Assembly (NCBI RefSeq): GCF_900143245.1
Contig: NZ_FRDK01000008.1
Location: 113,665 to 177,664 of the forward strand
Length of the DNA stretch: 64,000 bases
Direction: 5' to 3'
Source of the DNA: Flavobacterium fryxellicola
GTDB lineage: Bacteria; Bacteroidota; Bacteroidia; Flavobacteriales; Flavobacteriaceae
The position numbers and the translations under genes were made by a program. This document shows positions 9,311-19,020 of this stretch, in pieces. How positions within the stretch are numbered: position 1 is the stretch's first letter; each line of letters begins with the position of its first letter. The notes beneath the pieces were generated by a model that did no database searches, was not told the origin of the DNA, and saw nothing but the letters and a program-made list of their open reading frames with translations.

Positions 9311-10447
9311 TTAATATTTATTTAAAAGTACAACAATATAACTGACCTCCTCCATCGTCAAAACCGGATTCATGGGCAAGCTTAAAACTTCCTCATGTAT
9401 CATTTCCGTAATTGGAAAAAATAAATTATTGTACTGTTTTAAAGCTTTTTGCTGGTGTGGCGCAATGGGATAATGAATTACAGTTTGTATCCCATTTTTG
9501 CTAAGGTAATCTTGAAGCGCTATTCTGTTTTTGGTTCGAATTACAAACAGGTGAAAAACATGATCAGATTGCTTCGTTCCAGGCAATTGCAGTTGTGGCA
9601 AGATGATTTTATCGTTTCTTATTTCAGAAAAATAGCGTTTTGCAATGGTTCTTCGCTTTTCATTTTCAGCATCTAAAAACGGTAATTTCACATTCAAGAA
9701 TGCTGCCTGCAACTCATCTAACCTCGAATTTACACCAACATAATCATTATAATATTTAGTTTCCGAACCATAGTTGCGCATTGAAAAAATCACAGTAGCT
9801 AAAGCTGTATCATTTGTGGTAATAGCACCAGCATCTCCCAAACAACCTAAATTTTTTCCAGGATAAAAACTAAAAGCAGCCGCATTACTCAGATTACCTG
9901 CTTTCCGCTCTATTGCGTTTGAGATACCATTTTTAGAATCGAGTACTGCTCCATGAGCCTGAGCTGCATCTTCGATTACCAGCAAATTATTTGCCACAGC
10001 AATTTCGTTTATCGCATCCATTTCGGCCAATTGTCCATACAAATGAACAGCCAAAACAGCTTTGGTTTTGGGCGTAATTTTAGCTAAAATTAATTCCGAA
10101 TTTATGTTGTACGTTGCTACTTTTGGCTCGACCAAAACTGGAATTAAATCTGCCTGTAAAATCGACAGAATACTGGCAATATAAGTGTTCGCAGGAACAA
10201 TAACTTCATCGCCTTTTTGCAGTTTTCCAAGTTGGATATAACCTTTGAAAATCAAAACTAAAGCGTCAAAACCATTTCCAACGCCAATACAGTATTTTAC
10301 ACCACAATATGTAGCAAAATTAGTTTCAAATGCTGCAACCTCATTCCCTAAAATATACCAACCTTTGTATAAAACCGTTTTCAATTTTTCTTGAAAAGCA
10401 GTTTCATACGGTTCGTTTATTTTTTTTAAATCAAGAAAAGGGATCAT
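9311..10447 (-). CDS. DegT/DnrJ/EryC1/StrS aminotransferase (FdtB-like)
   Basis: PLP-dependent sugar aminotransferase, 378 residues. The Schiff-base Lys is K198 in [18 protein letters not shown], and the PLP-contacting block is [11 protein letters not shown] at 158-167. The nearby 3,4-ketoisomerase suggests it aminates C3 of a dTDP-3-oxo-6-deoxyhexose. No rmlA or rmlB is present, so the dTDP-glucose steps must be encoded elsewhere. Four-base overlap with the upstream FemAB-like gene. Confidence 0.87.
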   Translation of the reverse strand: MIPFLDLKKINEPYETAFQEKLKTVLYKGWYILGNEVAAFETNFATYCGVKYCIGVGNGFDALVLIFKGYIQLGKLQKGDEVIVPANTYIASILSILQADLIPVLVEPKVATYNINSELILAKITPKTKAVLAVHLYGQLAEMDAINEIAVANNLLVIEDAAQAHGAVLDSKNGISNAIERKAGNLSNAAAFSFYPGKNLGCLGDAGAITTNDTALATVIFSMRNYGSETKYYNDYVGVNSRLDELQAAFLNVKLPFLDAENEKRRTIAKRYFSEIRNDKIILPQLQLPGTKQSDHVFHLFVIRTKNRIALQDYLSKNGIQTVIHYPIAPHQQKALKQYNNLFFPITEMIHEEVLSLPMNPVLTMEEVSYIVVLLNKY

Positions 10448-11394
10448 GATAGGTTCATTTTATAAAAATCCTGGTTGTAAACAGAGCAACCTAATTCCTC
10501 TTTTTGTTTCAAAAGTCCGGCGTGGTATCCTTTTTCATTATCCTCATTAACGATTCCCATATCAAAAAAAAGTTTTCCTTCTTGTTTGTATTTTTCTATT
10601 AAAGTTATAAATAAAAAATCTAAGGCACGCAACTCCTCCCCTTTTTTAGTTGTGGCCCCATATTGCGATTTGACGACAGTTTCCATCTCAAATACTGTAA
10701 TTCCTGCAACAATTTCATCTTGATAATACACTGAAAATTGTTTTATAGATTCGGGAAAAATTGCCTTCAGTTTTGCCATTTCTTGCACTGTATGAACGGG
10801 CTTTGCATCATATTTTTGCAATAATCGTGGCTCTAAAACTAAATTCCAGAACGATTCTATTTGTTGTTCTTCAACTATTTGTAGATCAAGCGCTTCAATT
10901 TTCCTAAAATGCTTTAATTTGCTTTTTGAAATCTGCAATGGCATGGCTAAATTTATGGCCAAATTCATTTCTTTACGTTCTAGAAGTGCTCCTTTTTTAA
11001 GTAAAAAAAAATCAATCTCCTGATTTCCACCAGAAGTATAAAAACAGGGAATAGGCTTATAATAAAATAAAAGTATCCCATTTCCTTTTAAAAAAGACAA
11101 AAGAGTATCAATAATAGAAGCCACTTTTTCACCCTTTATTTTGGAAGAATACACTAAACCGCCGTAAGTCAAGCCTTGATGTGAATAAATTGTACTGCGC
11201 ACTTTATTAGCAGGAAGTAAGGCAATCAGTTTTTGATCCTCATAAATCAGCAAGGAGTAATCCTCAAATCGATCTTTATGATACTCCATAAAATCGCGAT
11301 GGAACAAGAATGTAGCATTTTTGGCTTGACCAATAAAGGCATTCCAAGTTCCAAAATCGCTTTCTTGATATTGTTTTACAAAATAATTTTTCAC
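10444..11394 (-). CDS. FemAB/GNAT-like acyltransferase
   Basis: 316 residues. N-terminus [24 protein letters not shown] and the middle [22 protein letters not shown] pattern match the FemAB-like GNAT family that transfers acyl or aminoacyl groups onto sugars or peptidoglycan. The C-terminal [28 protein letters not shown] is the usual GNAT cofactor end. It is the first gene of the minus-strand run, so it may N-acylate the amino sugar made by the next gene. Role inferred from position. Confidence 0.7.
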   Translation of the reverse strand: MKNYFVKQYQESDFGTWNAFIGQAKNATFLFHRDFMEYHKDRFEDYSLLIYEDQKLIALLPANKVRSTIYSHQGLTYGGLVYSSKIKGEKVASIIDTLLSFLKGNGILLFYYKPIPCFYTSGGNQEIDFFLLKKGALLERKEMNLAINLAMPLQISKSKLKHFRKIEALDLQIVEEQQIESFWNLVLEPRLLQKYDAKPVHTVQEMAKLKAIFPESIKQFSVYYQDEIVAGITVFEMETVVKSQYGATTKKGEELRALDFLFITLIEKYKQEGKLFFDMGIVNEDNEKGYHAGLLKQKEELGCSVYNQDFYKMNLS

Positions 11395-11429
11395 TCTTAC
11401 ATTTTAGACTTTGTGAAAGTACTCCTTTT

Positions 11430-12032
11430 TTATTTATGTTCTAAAGTAGGCAAATACCATTTGAATTTCACGGCCATCAAACGAACCGAAATGATAACTA
11501 GTGACGTGGTTAAATATAAAACATCATTGTCCAGATTCAGTTTTCGAAGCAGAAAAAAAACAATTCCACCTAAAATACATATTGTAGCATAAATTTCTCT
11601 TCTAAATATAACGGGAATTTCTGTACACAAAATATCACGAATCACACCACCAAAACAAGCCGTCATGGTGCCTAATGCGATACAAATAATAGGATGTAGA
11701 CCAATGTTGATTCCTTTTTCAAGACCTATCAATGTAAAAACACCCAATCCAATGGTGTCAAATAAAAACAAAGAAGTGCGCAATCTGTCAAATTTTTTTC
11801 TAAAAATAATAGCTAAGATAAAGCCAATTGCTATTACATAGACATACTGTAAATCCAGCATCCAGCCCACAGGAGTCCGGCCAATCATGATGTCCCGTAG
11901 CGTTCCACCACCAACAGCAGTGACAAATGCGATGATGAACACCCCAAAAGGATCCAGCTTTTTATTCATGGCCGTCAATGCGCCAGACATAGCAAAAGCC
12001 ATCGTACCGATGATATCTAATAGGTGAAACAT
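11430..12032 (-). CDS. TRIC-family (UPF0126/YicG-like) cation channel protein
   Basis: Inner-membrane protein with two glycine-rich repeats, TAVGGGTLRD and TACFGGVIRD, diagnostic for the family, and about seven hydrophobic helices. The frame is open to 12107, but a minus-strand TATTTTTG box at 12064-12071 lies inside that extension. The ATG at 12030-12032 (MFHLLDIIGTMAFAMSG) fits the family start and gives 200 residues. Physiological substrate in bacteria is not settled. Confidence 0.85.
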   Translation of the reverse strand: MFHLLDIIGTMAFAMSGALTAMNKKLDPFGVFIIAFVTAVGGGTLRDIMIGRTPVGWMLDLQYVYVIAIGFILAIIFRKKFDRLRTSLFLFDTIGLGVFTLIGLEKGINIGLHPIICIALGTMTACFGGVIRDILCTEIPVIFRREIYATICILGGIVFFLLRKLNLDNDVLYLTTSLVIISVRLMAVKFKWYLPTLEHK

Positions 12033-12063
12033 TTGATTTGGGATTTTGATTTTCGAATTCGGA

Positions 12064-12071
12064 CAAAAATA
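12064..12071 (-). promoter_or_regulatory. -7 promoter box (TATTTTTG) of the TRIC-family gene
   Basis: Exact TAnnTTTG, 32 nt upstream of the chosen ATG. It decides against the longer ORF start at 12107. Confidence 0.5.
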
Positions 12072-12174
12072 AAGAAATTCCTCGTGAAACAACCTTGAAA
12101 CTCCCACAATATGACATTCTCTTGGTTTCTAACAAATATTCGAACCCTATTATAAAAACTGGATTATCTCTATG

Positions 12175-12182
12175 TATCTTTG
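12175..12182 (+). promoter_or_regulatory. -7 promoter box (TATCTTTG) of the TrmH-family gene
   Basis: Exact TAnnTTTG, 18 nt before the TTG start at 12201. Confidence 0.5.
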
Positions 12183-12200
12183 TAGCTATTAATTAAATAG

Positions 12201-12995
12201 TTGAACGTCTTGAAACAAATCACTTCCATACAAAATCCATTTATAAAATCTTTAGTGCAATTGCAGGAAAAAGCAAAAGCACGCAAACAATCCGGAACTT
12301 TCTTAATGGAAGGAAAACGTGAAATTGCAATAGCCGTTAAAGGGAGTTACGAAATGGAAACACTATTGTTTTTACCTGAAATTTGTTCCGAGGCGGAAGC
12401 GCGTCAAATAGCTACGACTGCAGAATTGATAGAAATCAACAAGGAAGTGTATCAAAAACTCGCCTATCGGGATACTACCGAAGGTATTTTGGCTGTTGCC
12501 AAAACCAAATCAATGCAATTATCTGATTTGAAATTATCTGCAAATCCTTTGATTCTAGTTGCTGAAGCGCCTGAAAAACCAGGGAATATTGGTGCACTAC
12601 TTCGTACAGCCGATGCGGCTAATTTAGACGCTGTGATCATTGCCAATCCAAAAAGTGATTTATACAATCCTAACATTGTGCGTTCCAGCGTAGGTTGTTT
12701 GTTTACCAACCAAATTGCTACTGGTACAACATCAGAAATTATTGCTTTTTTGAAAGAACGAAAAATCAATTTTTATTGCGCCACTTTACAATATTCGACT
12801 TCGTATCACTTGCAAGATTACACCACCCCAACCGCATTAGTTGTTGGCACAGAAGCCACTGGATTAACGGAAGAATGGAGAAAAGAAGCGACACAAAATA
12901 TTATTATTCCAATGCAAGGTGAAATCGATTCGATGAATGTTTCGGTTGCAGCAGCCATCTTAATTTTTGAAGCCAAAAGACAAAGAGGGTTTTAG
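12201..12995 (+). CDS. TrmH/SpoU-family RNA 2'-O-methyltransferase (RlmB-like)
   Basis: SAM-dependent SPOUT methyltransferase, 264 residues, cytosolic. The N-terminal SpoU_sub-bind region starts LKQITSIQNPFIKSLVQLQ. SPOUT motifs are NIGALLRTADAANLDAVI (motif 1), NIVRSSVGCLF (motif 2) and VVGTEATGLTEEW with SMNVSVAAAILIFEAKRQR (motif 3). The start is probably TTG (12201, or 12210), as no ATG lies between the promoter box and the domain. Exact RNA target unknown; RlmB-type 23S rRNA is the best guess. Confidence 0.83.
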   Translation: MNVLKQITSIQNPFIKSLVQLQEKAKARKQSGTFLMEGKREIAIAVKGSYEMETLLFLPEICSEAEARQIATTAELIEINKEVYQKLAYRDTTEGILAVAKTKSMQLSDLKLSANPLILVAEAPEKPGNIGALLRTADAANLDAVIIANPKSDLYNPNIVRSSVGCLFTNQIATGTTSEIIAFLKERKINFYCATLQYSTSYHLQDYTTPTALVVGTEATGLTEEWRKEATQNIIIPMQGEIDSMNVSVAAAILIFEAKRQRGF

Positions 12996-13035
12996 ATTTT
13001 AGATTGCAGATTAACGATTTTAGATTGCACATTAA
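12995..13035 (+). repeat. Short direct repeat, two 20-bp copies
   Basis: GATTTTAGATTGCAGATTAA at 12995-13014 and the same with one change at 13016-13035, directly after the methyltransferase stop. Probably a slippage product in an AT-rich spacer. Confidence 0.6.
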
Positions 13036-13085
13036 AAAATAAGAAATAGTTAAGACTTACCCATTTTATTAAACAAAGAGATAAT

Positions 13086-14633
13086 ATGAAAAATAAATTC
13101 TTCCTTGCGCTAACATTAATTACAACGACACTTTCTTTCGCTCAAATTAGCTCGACGAAAGTTGATGATTTGGTAAATCGTACGCTAAAAACGTTCAATG
13201 TTCCTGGAATTGCTGTCGCTATTGTCCAAGATGGTAAGATCATTCACGCTAAAGGATACGGGGTCAAGTCAATTTTGACAAATGAAAAAGTAGACGCCAA
13301 TACCCTTTTTGGAATTGCATCCAATAGTAAAGCCTTTACCAGCGCAGCCCTGGCCATTTTGGTAGACGAAGGAAAGGTAAAATGGGATGACAAAGTCATC
13401 AAATACCTTCCTAATTTCAAAATGTATAACGACTGTGTAACGAATGAGTTTACGATTCGGGATTTACTGACCCACCGCAGCGGATTAGGCCTTGGTGCTG
13501 GAGACTTGATGATTTGGCCCGACGGAAGTGATTTTACAGCTACTGATATTATTCAGAATATACAGTATTTAAAACCCGTTTCTGCCTTTAGAACCCAATA
13601 CGACTATGACAACTTACTATACATTATTGCTGGAGAAGTAATACAAGTAGCAAGCGGCAGGAGCTGGTGCGATTTTGTAGAAGAACGTATGCTGAAACCC
13701 TTGGAAATGAATAATAGTGCTGCTTCCTTTGTACGATTGAAAGATACCACCAATGTTATTGCACCACATGTTCCCATTAACGGGGAACTTAAAGTCATCA
13801 AACGCTATAAAAACCAACTCTTTGATGCAGCAGCTGGAATTTACTCCAGTGTGAATGATCTGAGTAAATGGACAATCATGCAAATGAACAATGGAAAATA
13901 TGGCGCGGATAATAAACAATTATTCTCTAAAAAAGAGCATGACGAAATGTGGCAATTGCAAACTATAATTCCTGCAGTGACAAGACCTCCTTACAATACG
14001 CATTTTAGCGGCTATGGCTTGGGCTGGTTCCTAAGTGATGTAAAAGGATACAAACAAGTAACCCACACCGGTGGATTGGAAGGCATTGTAACTCAAGTAA
14101 CGCTCTTGCCAGAGCTGAATTTAGGAATTATTGTCCTGACCAATCAACAATCTGGTGCTGCTTTTAAAGCCATTACAAATACTATAAAAGACAGTTATTT
14201 AGGCATTCAATCAGAGGATTATGTGGCTAATTACAGTGCGAGTCTAAAACAAAATGAAGCCTCAGCAGACAAAGTAACGGAGGAAGTTTGGGCAACTGTA
14301 GCTAAAAATAAAAAAGACAATATCAAAATTGATTTTAAAAGTTTCACAGGAACCTACCAGGACAATTGGTTTGGTGAGGTGGTACTTTCAGAGAGAAAAG
14401 GAAAATTATATTTTACTTCAAAACGCTCTCCACAGCTTACAGGCGAGGTTTTTTTCTACAAGGATGCGAATTATGTAGTAAAATGGGATAATACTTATTT
14501 CCATGCGGATGCGCATTTATTTTTTAAATGCGATGCTTCGGGCAAAGCAGTTGAAATAACGATGAAACCCATTTCTGAATTAACTGATTTTAGCTATGAT
14601 TTTCAAGATTTAGATTTTAAAAGAAAAAATTAA
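13086..14633 (+). CDS. Serine hydrolase, class C beta-lactamase/esterase family
   Basis: 515 residues with a signal peptide (ALTLITTTLSFAQ). The acylation motif SxxK is SNSK in GIASNSKAFTSAALA, the second motif is YDN in QYDYDNLLY, and the third is HTGG near residue 325. A C-terminal DUF3471-like segment follows from about 415 (FTGTYQDNWFGEVVLSERKG). Exported to the periplasm; may act on peptides, esters or peptidoglycan fragments. Beta-lactam hydrolysis cannot be assumed. Downstream of the methyltransferase but 90 bp away. Confidence 0.87.
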   Translation: MKNKFFLALTLITTTLSFAQISSTKVDDLVNRTLKTFNVPGIAVAIVQDGKIIHAKGYGVKSILTNEKVDANTLFGIASNSKAFTSAALAILVDEGKVKWDDKVIKYLPNFKMYNDCVTNEFTIRDLLTHRSGLGLGAGDLMIWPDGSDFTATDIIQNIQYLKPVSAFRTQYDYDNLLYIIAGEVIQVASGRSWCDFVEERMLKPLEMNNSAASFVRLKDTTNVIAPHVPINGELKVIKRYKNQLFDAAAGIYSSVNDLSKWTIMQMNNGKYGADNKQLFSKKEHDEMWQLQTIIPAVTRPPYNTHFSGYGLGWFLSDVKGYKQVTHTGGLEGIVTQVTLLPELNLGIIVLTNQQSGAAFKAITNTIKDSYLGIQSEDYVANYSASLKQNEASADKVTEEVWATVAKNKKDNIKIDFKSFTGTYQDNWFGEVVLSERKGKLYFTSKRSPQLTGEVFFYKDANYVVKWDNTYFHADAHLFFKCDASGKAVEITMKPISELTDFSYDFQDLDFKRKN

Positions 14634-14670
14634 ATAAAAAGCTCAATTTCTCAAACCTTAAGTTCAAAGA

Positions 14671-14678
14671 TACATTTG
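14671..14678 (+). promoter_or_regulatory. -7 promoter box (TACATTTG) of relA/spoT
   Basis: Exact TAnnTTTG, 32 nt before the first ATG of the RelA/SpoT gene. Confidence 0.5.
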
Positions 14679-14710
14679 CATATCTCCGAGCTTATTGTTA
14701 TTTTTAGGAA

Positions 14711-16948
14711 ATGAACCGCGCCGTTATGACAGAAATAGATTTAGAAAAAGAAAACAAAGCAATTGCTCAAGAATACAAAGAATTACTGCGGATCAGTTAT
14801 CAAACCTTAACTCCCGAAGACAAGAAACTGATTCGAAAAGCATTTGATGTGTCCGTAGAAGCCCATAAAGAACAACGGAGAAAATCAGGCGAGGCCTACA
14901 TCTTCCACCCTATTGCTGTAGCAAAAATTGTTGCTTCGGAAATAGGCTTGGGAGCTACCTCTATAGCGGCAGCCTTGTTGCACGATGTTGTCGAGGATAC
15001 ACCAACTACTGTGCAGGATATTGAACGCTTGTTTAATCCAAAAGTAGCTCAAATCGTAGAAGGACTGACCAAAATATCATTGGTACAAAGAGATTTAAAT
15101 GTTTCCATGCAAGCAGAAAATTTCCGTAAAATGATATTAACCCTGAACGATGATGTTCGTGTTATTCTTATCAAACTTGCAGATCGTTTGCACAACATGC
15201 AAACTATGGATTCGATGCAAGAGGACAAACAAACAAAAATTGCATCCGAAACTTTGTACATATACGCACCACTAGCACATCGCTTGGGGCTGTATAATAT
15301 AAAAACCAAGCTGGAAGATTTAGGATTAAAATATACGGAACCTGCAATTTACAACGAAATTGTCAGCAAAATAAGAGAAACTAAAGAAGAACAAGATGCT
15401 TACATAAAAGACATTTCTGATATTCTCAAAAAATCATTAGATGCAGAGGAAATTGATTATTTCATAAAAGGTCGACCAAAATCGATCTATTCTATTCGCA
15501 GAAAAATGTTAGCGCAAAACGTGAGTTTCGATGAAGTATATGACAAATTTGCATTGCGCATTGTTTATAAATCAAATCCGCATGAAGAGAAATTTATTGC
15601 TTGGAAAATATATTCGATAGTAACCGATCATTACAGACCGAGTCCAAGCCGTTTACGTGACTGGATTTCATCACCAAAATCAACGGGTTATGAAGCCTTG
15701 CATATTACCGTTATGGGGCCTAAGGGCCGTTGGGTGGAAGTACAGGTTCGGAGCGAACGAATGGATGAAATTGCTGAAAAGGGATATGCAGCGCACTACA
15801 AATATAAAAGCGGTGCAACAGAAGAAAGCGGTTTAGATGTCTGGCTTAATTTACTCAAGGAAGCTTTAGAAAATTCAGAGACCAATGCCGTAGACTTTGT
15901 GGAAGATTTCAAAATGAATTTATATTCAAAAGAAATCTTTGTGTTTACCCCAAAAGGAGAAATAAAATCATTGCCAAAAGGCGCTACATCCCTTGATTTT
16001 GCTTTCAGTATTCACTCTGAAATTGGTATTAGAACCAGAGGAACGCGTGTCAATGGAAAACTTGTTCCTTTAAATTTCGAATTAAAAAGTGGAGATCAAA
16101 TAGAAGTCATAACATCACAGCATCAAAAGCCTACAATTAACTGGCTTGATTATGTTACCACCTCTCGGGCAAAAACGAAAATAAAAAATGTTTTAAACGA
16201 AAATACCAAGAAAATTGGTGAAGAAGGCAAAGAACTACTTACTCGAAAATTAAAGCATCTAAAAATAACCATGAGTGAGCAGGTTATTAATGAGTTAGTC
16301 AACTTTTTTAAACTAAAAACGAGTTTAGATTTATTTTATAGAGTAGGAATTGGAGCTATCGAGAACCAGCAACTTAAAGATTACGCCGCGCAAAAAAGCA
16401 ATACATTCATTAATTTTTTCAAAAATAAAATGAAGCGTTCTTCCAGTACTACTGCTGACGAGGACATTCACAAACCAATAGTTAACAGTAATTATGACAT
16501 GCTGGTTTTTGGGAAAGAACATGACAAACTAGATTATAAATTATCTCCTTGCTGCAATCCTATTCCTGGTGATGACGTATTTGGGTTTGTAACAATCAAT
16601 GAAGGGATAAAAGTGCACAAAAAAGATTGCCCTAATGCTATAGGAATGCAATCCAATTATGCCTATCGAATTATGTCGGCCAAGTGGATTGATTCTTCAC
16701 AGGAAGAGTTCAAAGCCATTATAAACATAACAGGAATGGATGTTTTAGGACTTACAAATCAATTAACAAAAGTGATTTCGAACAATATGCATGTTAATAT
16801 TCAAAGTATAGCTTTGAGCACTGACGCTGGAATTTTTCATGGCCAAGTTGCGGTAATTGTTCAAAACAATACCATTTTGAAAAAAATGATTAACAATATC
16901 AAAAAGATTGACGGAATTGATAAGGTAACTCGGGAGTATAAAACGTAG
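14711..16948 (+). CDS. spoT: Bifunctional (p)ppGpp synthetase/hydrolase
   Basis: 745 residues, full length. The HD hydrolase domain has FHPIAVAKIV and the HD pair at residues 91-92 (LLHDVVEDT). The synthetase domain has GRPKSIYSIRRKM at about 256-268. A TGS domain (FVFTPKGEIKSLPKGATSLDFAFSIH) starts near 413, followed by a conserved CCxPIPGDD segment and a C-terminal ACT domain from about 670. Both halves keep their motifs, so it should both make and degrade the stringent-response alarmone. ATG at 14711 or 14726 are both possible. Preceded by a -7 box. Confidence 0.95.
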   Translation: MNRAVMTEIDLEKENKAIAQEYKELLRISYQTLTPEDKKLIRKAFDVSVEAHKEQRRKSGEAYIFHPIAVAKIVASEIGLGATSIAAALLHDVVEDTPTTVQDIERLFNPKVAQIVEGLTKISLVQRDLNVSMQAENFRKMILTLNDDVRVILIKLADRLHNMQTMDSMQEDKQTKIASETLYIYAPLAHRLGLYNIKTKLEDLGLKYTEPAIYNEIVSKIRETKEEQDAYIKDISDILKKSLDAEEIDYFIKGRPKSIYSIRRKMLAQNVSFDEVYDKFALRIVYKSNPHEEKFIAWKIYSIVTDHYRPSPSRLRDWISSPKSTGYEALHITVMGPKGRWVEVQVRSERMDEIAEKGYAAHYKYKSGATEESGLDVWLNLLKEALENSETNAVDFVEDFKMNLYSKEIFVFTPKGEIKSLPKGATSLDFAFSIHSEIGIRTRGTRVNGKLVPLNFELKSGDQIEVITSQHQKPTINWLDYVTTSRAKTKIKNVLNENTKKIGEEGKELLTRKLKHLKITMSEQVINELVNFFKLKTSLDLFYRVGIGAIENQQLKDYAAQKSNTFINFFKNKMKRSSSTTADEDIHKPIVNSNYDMLVFGKEHDKLDYKLSPCCNPIPGDDVFGFVTINEGIKVHKKDCPNAIGMQSNYAYRIMSAKWIDSSQEEFKAIINITGMDVLGLTNQLTKVISNNMHVNIQSIALSTDAGIFHGQVAVIVQNNTILKKMINNIKKIDGIDKVTREYKT

Positions 16949-17053
16949 CACAATTGTGATTTTTGCTCCCTTTTTCATAGGCATTTTGCACTAGCATTGG
17001 AACAAACTTGAAACTTAACAAACCGGAAACTTTAAACTTTAAACTAAAAAAAT

Positions 17054-17061
17054 TATCTTTG
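17054..17061 (+). promoter_or_regulatory. -7 promoter box (TATCTTTG) of the Fur-family gene
   Basis: Exact TAnnTTTG just before the ATG at 17069; the 5' leader would be very short. Confidence 0.5.
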
Positions 17062-17068
17062 CCAGTAT

Positions 17069-17536
17069 ATGACACTCATTTCCACAGATAACACCAAAAA
17101 CCAAGAAATTGTAAAAAATGTTTTTACAATGTATCTTGAAAAAAAAGGACATCGCAAAACCCCTGAACGTTATGCTATCCTTCAGGAAATTTACGATAGC
17201 GAAGAGCATTTTGATGTAGAAAATTTATATATCAAAATGAAAAATAAAAACTATCGTGTGAGTAGGGCAACGCTTTACAATACAATCGAGTTACTGTTAG
17301 ATTGTGCTTTAGTTCGCAAACACCAATTTGGACAAAATCAAGCACATTATGAAAAATCGTATTTTGACAAGCAGCACGACCATATTATAATGACTGATAC
17401 AGGTGAGGTAATTGAGTTTTGTGATCCGAGAATTCAAAGTATCAAAAAAACAATCGAAGAAATTTTTGATATCGAAATTACCAATCATTCGTTATATCTC
17501 TACGCAGTGAAGAAACAAAAAGACAACTTGGAATAA
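17069..17536 (+). CDS. Fur-family transcriptional regulator
   Basis: 155 residues. The winged-helix DNA-binding part is [49 protein letters not shown]. The dimerisation part keeps [21 protein letters not shown], with the HDH metal-site motif. The usual structural-zinc CxxC pairs are absent: the first site reads MTDTG instead of CxxCG and the C-terminal pair is missing. It may therefore lack structural zinc. Followed 43 bp later by purA, possibly one transcript. Metal sensed is unknown. Confidence 0.87.
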   Translation: MTLISTDNTKNQEIVKNVFTMYLEKKGHRKTPERYAILQEIYDSEEHFDVENLYIKMKNKNYRVSRATLYNTIELLLDCALVRKHQFGQNQAHYEKSYFDKQHDHIIMTDTGEVIEFCDPRIQSIKKTIEEIFDIEITNHSLYLYAVKKQKDNLE

Positions 17537-17579
17537 GATCGTTTAAAAACATAAAAATTAACTACAAATAACGTACAGA

Positions 17580-18851
17580 ATGACCGTAGATTTATTACTA
17601 GGATTACAATGGGGAGATGAAGGAAAAGGAAAAATTGTTGACGTTCTTACCTCTAAATACGATATTATTGCTCGTTTTCAAGGAGGACCAAACGCAGGAC
17701 ATACTTTAGAATTTGACGGAATAAAACACGTACTTAGAACCATTCCTTCTGGAATTTTTCACGGAAATAACATGAATATCATTGGTAATGGTGTTGTGAT
17801 TGACCCTGTAGTTTTTAAAAGTGAAATTGATGGCTTAGCCAAATTTAACTTGGACTTAAAGGCAAAGCTAATTATTTCTAGAAAAGCTCATTTAATATTA
17901 CCAACCCATCGTTTACTGGACGCAGCCTCTGAAGCATCAAAAGGAAAAGCGAAAATAGGTTCTACTCTAAAAGGAATTGGTCCCACTTATATGGACAAAA
18001 CTGGAAGAAACGGTATCCGTGTTGGAGATATCGAACTTGAGGATTTTGCAGATCGTTACAGAGCTTTGGCGGATAAGCATGAAGCTATGATTGCGTTTTA
18101 CAATGTTGATATTCAGTACAATTTACCCGAATTAGAAAAAGAATTTTTTGAAGCAATCGAAGATTTAAAACAATTAGATTTTATTGATAGCGAAGAGTAT
18201 TTACACCAAGCTCAAAAGGCAGGTAAATCAATATTATGTGAAGGTGCTCAAGGTTCATTATTGGACGTTGATTTTGGGACTTATCCTTTTGTAACATCCT
18301 CTAATACTACTGCTGCTGGTGCTTGTACTGGTTTAGGAATTGCTCCAAATAAAATCAAAGAAGTCTATGGGATTTTTAAAGCGTATGTAACTCGCGTAGG
18401 TAGTGGCCCGTTCCCAACGGAACTTTTTGATGAAGACGGAGCTACTATGGCAAGTGTTGGAAATGAATTTGGATCTGTAACGGGAAGACAAAGACGTTGT
18501 GGATGGTTAGACTTAGTAGCACTTAAATATGCTATTCAAGTTAATGGTGTTACGCAATTAATGATGATGAAAGGAGATGTGCTTTCCGGATTTGAAACTT
18601 TAAAAGTATGTACCGAATACAATTATAAAGGAGAGAAGATTTCTCATTTTCCTTACAACATCGAACCAGAAAATGTAACTCCTGTCTATAAAGAATTCAA
18701 AGGTTGGCATGCCGATTTAACCGGAATGACCACCTATGAAGAATTACCAATAGAGTTGAAAGAATATATCGAATTCATTGAAAAAGAAGTTGAAGTGCCT
18801 ATCAAAATAGTTTCTGTTGGACCAGACAGAAAGCAAACTATTCTAAAATAA
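17580..18851 (+). CDS. purA: Adenylosuccinate synthetase
   Basis: 423 residues. Joins IMP and aspartate with GTP in AMP synthesis, cytosolic. The P-loop-like QWGDEGKGKIVD is at about 10-21, the IMP-binding GGPNAGHT near 41-48, GIGPTYMDK near 136, and the base-binding SVTGRQRRCGWLD later. Complete with no missing motif. Ends in a strong hairpin terminator at 18860-18890. Confidence 0.97.
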   Translation: MTVDLLLGLQWGDEGKGKIVDVLTSKYDIIARFQGGPNAGHTLEFDGIKHVLRTIPSGIFHGNNMNIIGNGVVIDPVVFKSEIDGLAKFNLDLKAKLIISRKAHLILPTHRLLDAASEASKGKAKIGSTLKGIGPTYMDKTGRNGIRVGDIELEDFADRYRALADKHEAMIAFYNVDIQYNLPELEKEFFEAIEDLKQLDFIDSEEYLHQAQKAGKSILCEGAQGSLLDVDFGTYPFVTSSNTTAAGACTGLGIAPNKIKEVYGIFKAYVTRVGSGPFPTELFDEDGATMASVGNEFGSVTGRQRRCGWLDLVALKYAIQVNGVTQLMMMKGDVLSGFETLKVCTEYNYKGEKISHFPYNIEPENVTPVYKEFKGWHADLTGMTTYEELPIELKEYIEFIEKEVEVPIKIVSVGPDRKQTILK

Positions 18852-18859
18852 GATTACCA

Positions 18860-18890
18860 AACGCTCTGAAAATTCAGAGCGTTTTTTTTT
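18860..18890 (+). terminator. Rho-independent terminator after purA
   Basis: Stem ACGCTCTGAA/TTCAGAGCGT with a run of nine or more T immediately after. Confidence 0.9.
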
Positions 18891-19010
18891 AAATAATACA
18901 CACGCTATTACTTACATAAAAAAAACGACTTGAAAAGATTTTTACAGCAGATAACTCAAGTACACATTTATTAAAAATTCTTTCTAATCCTCTTAATCTG
19001 TAATAAAAAC

Positions 19011-19018
19011 TATTTTTG
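19011..19018 (+). promoter_or_regulatory. -7 promoter box (TATTTTTG) at the Nudix gene
   Basis: Exact TAnnTTTG ending only 2 nt before the ATG at 19021. If used, the transcript would be leaderless or nearly so. Confidence 0.35.
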
Positions 19019-19020
19019 AA

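Noticed and set aside
13086..14633. True beta-lactamase (antibiotic resistance)
   Set aside because: SxxK and HTGG-type motifs are shared with esterases and peptidases, and the DUF3471-like tail is typical of the latter; resistance cannot be claimed.
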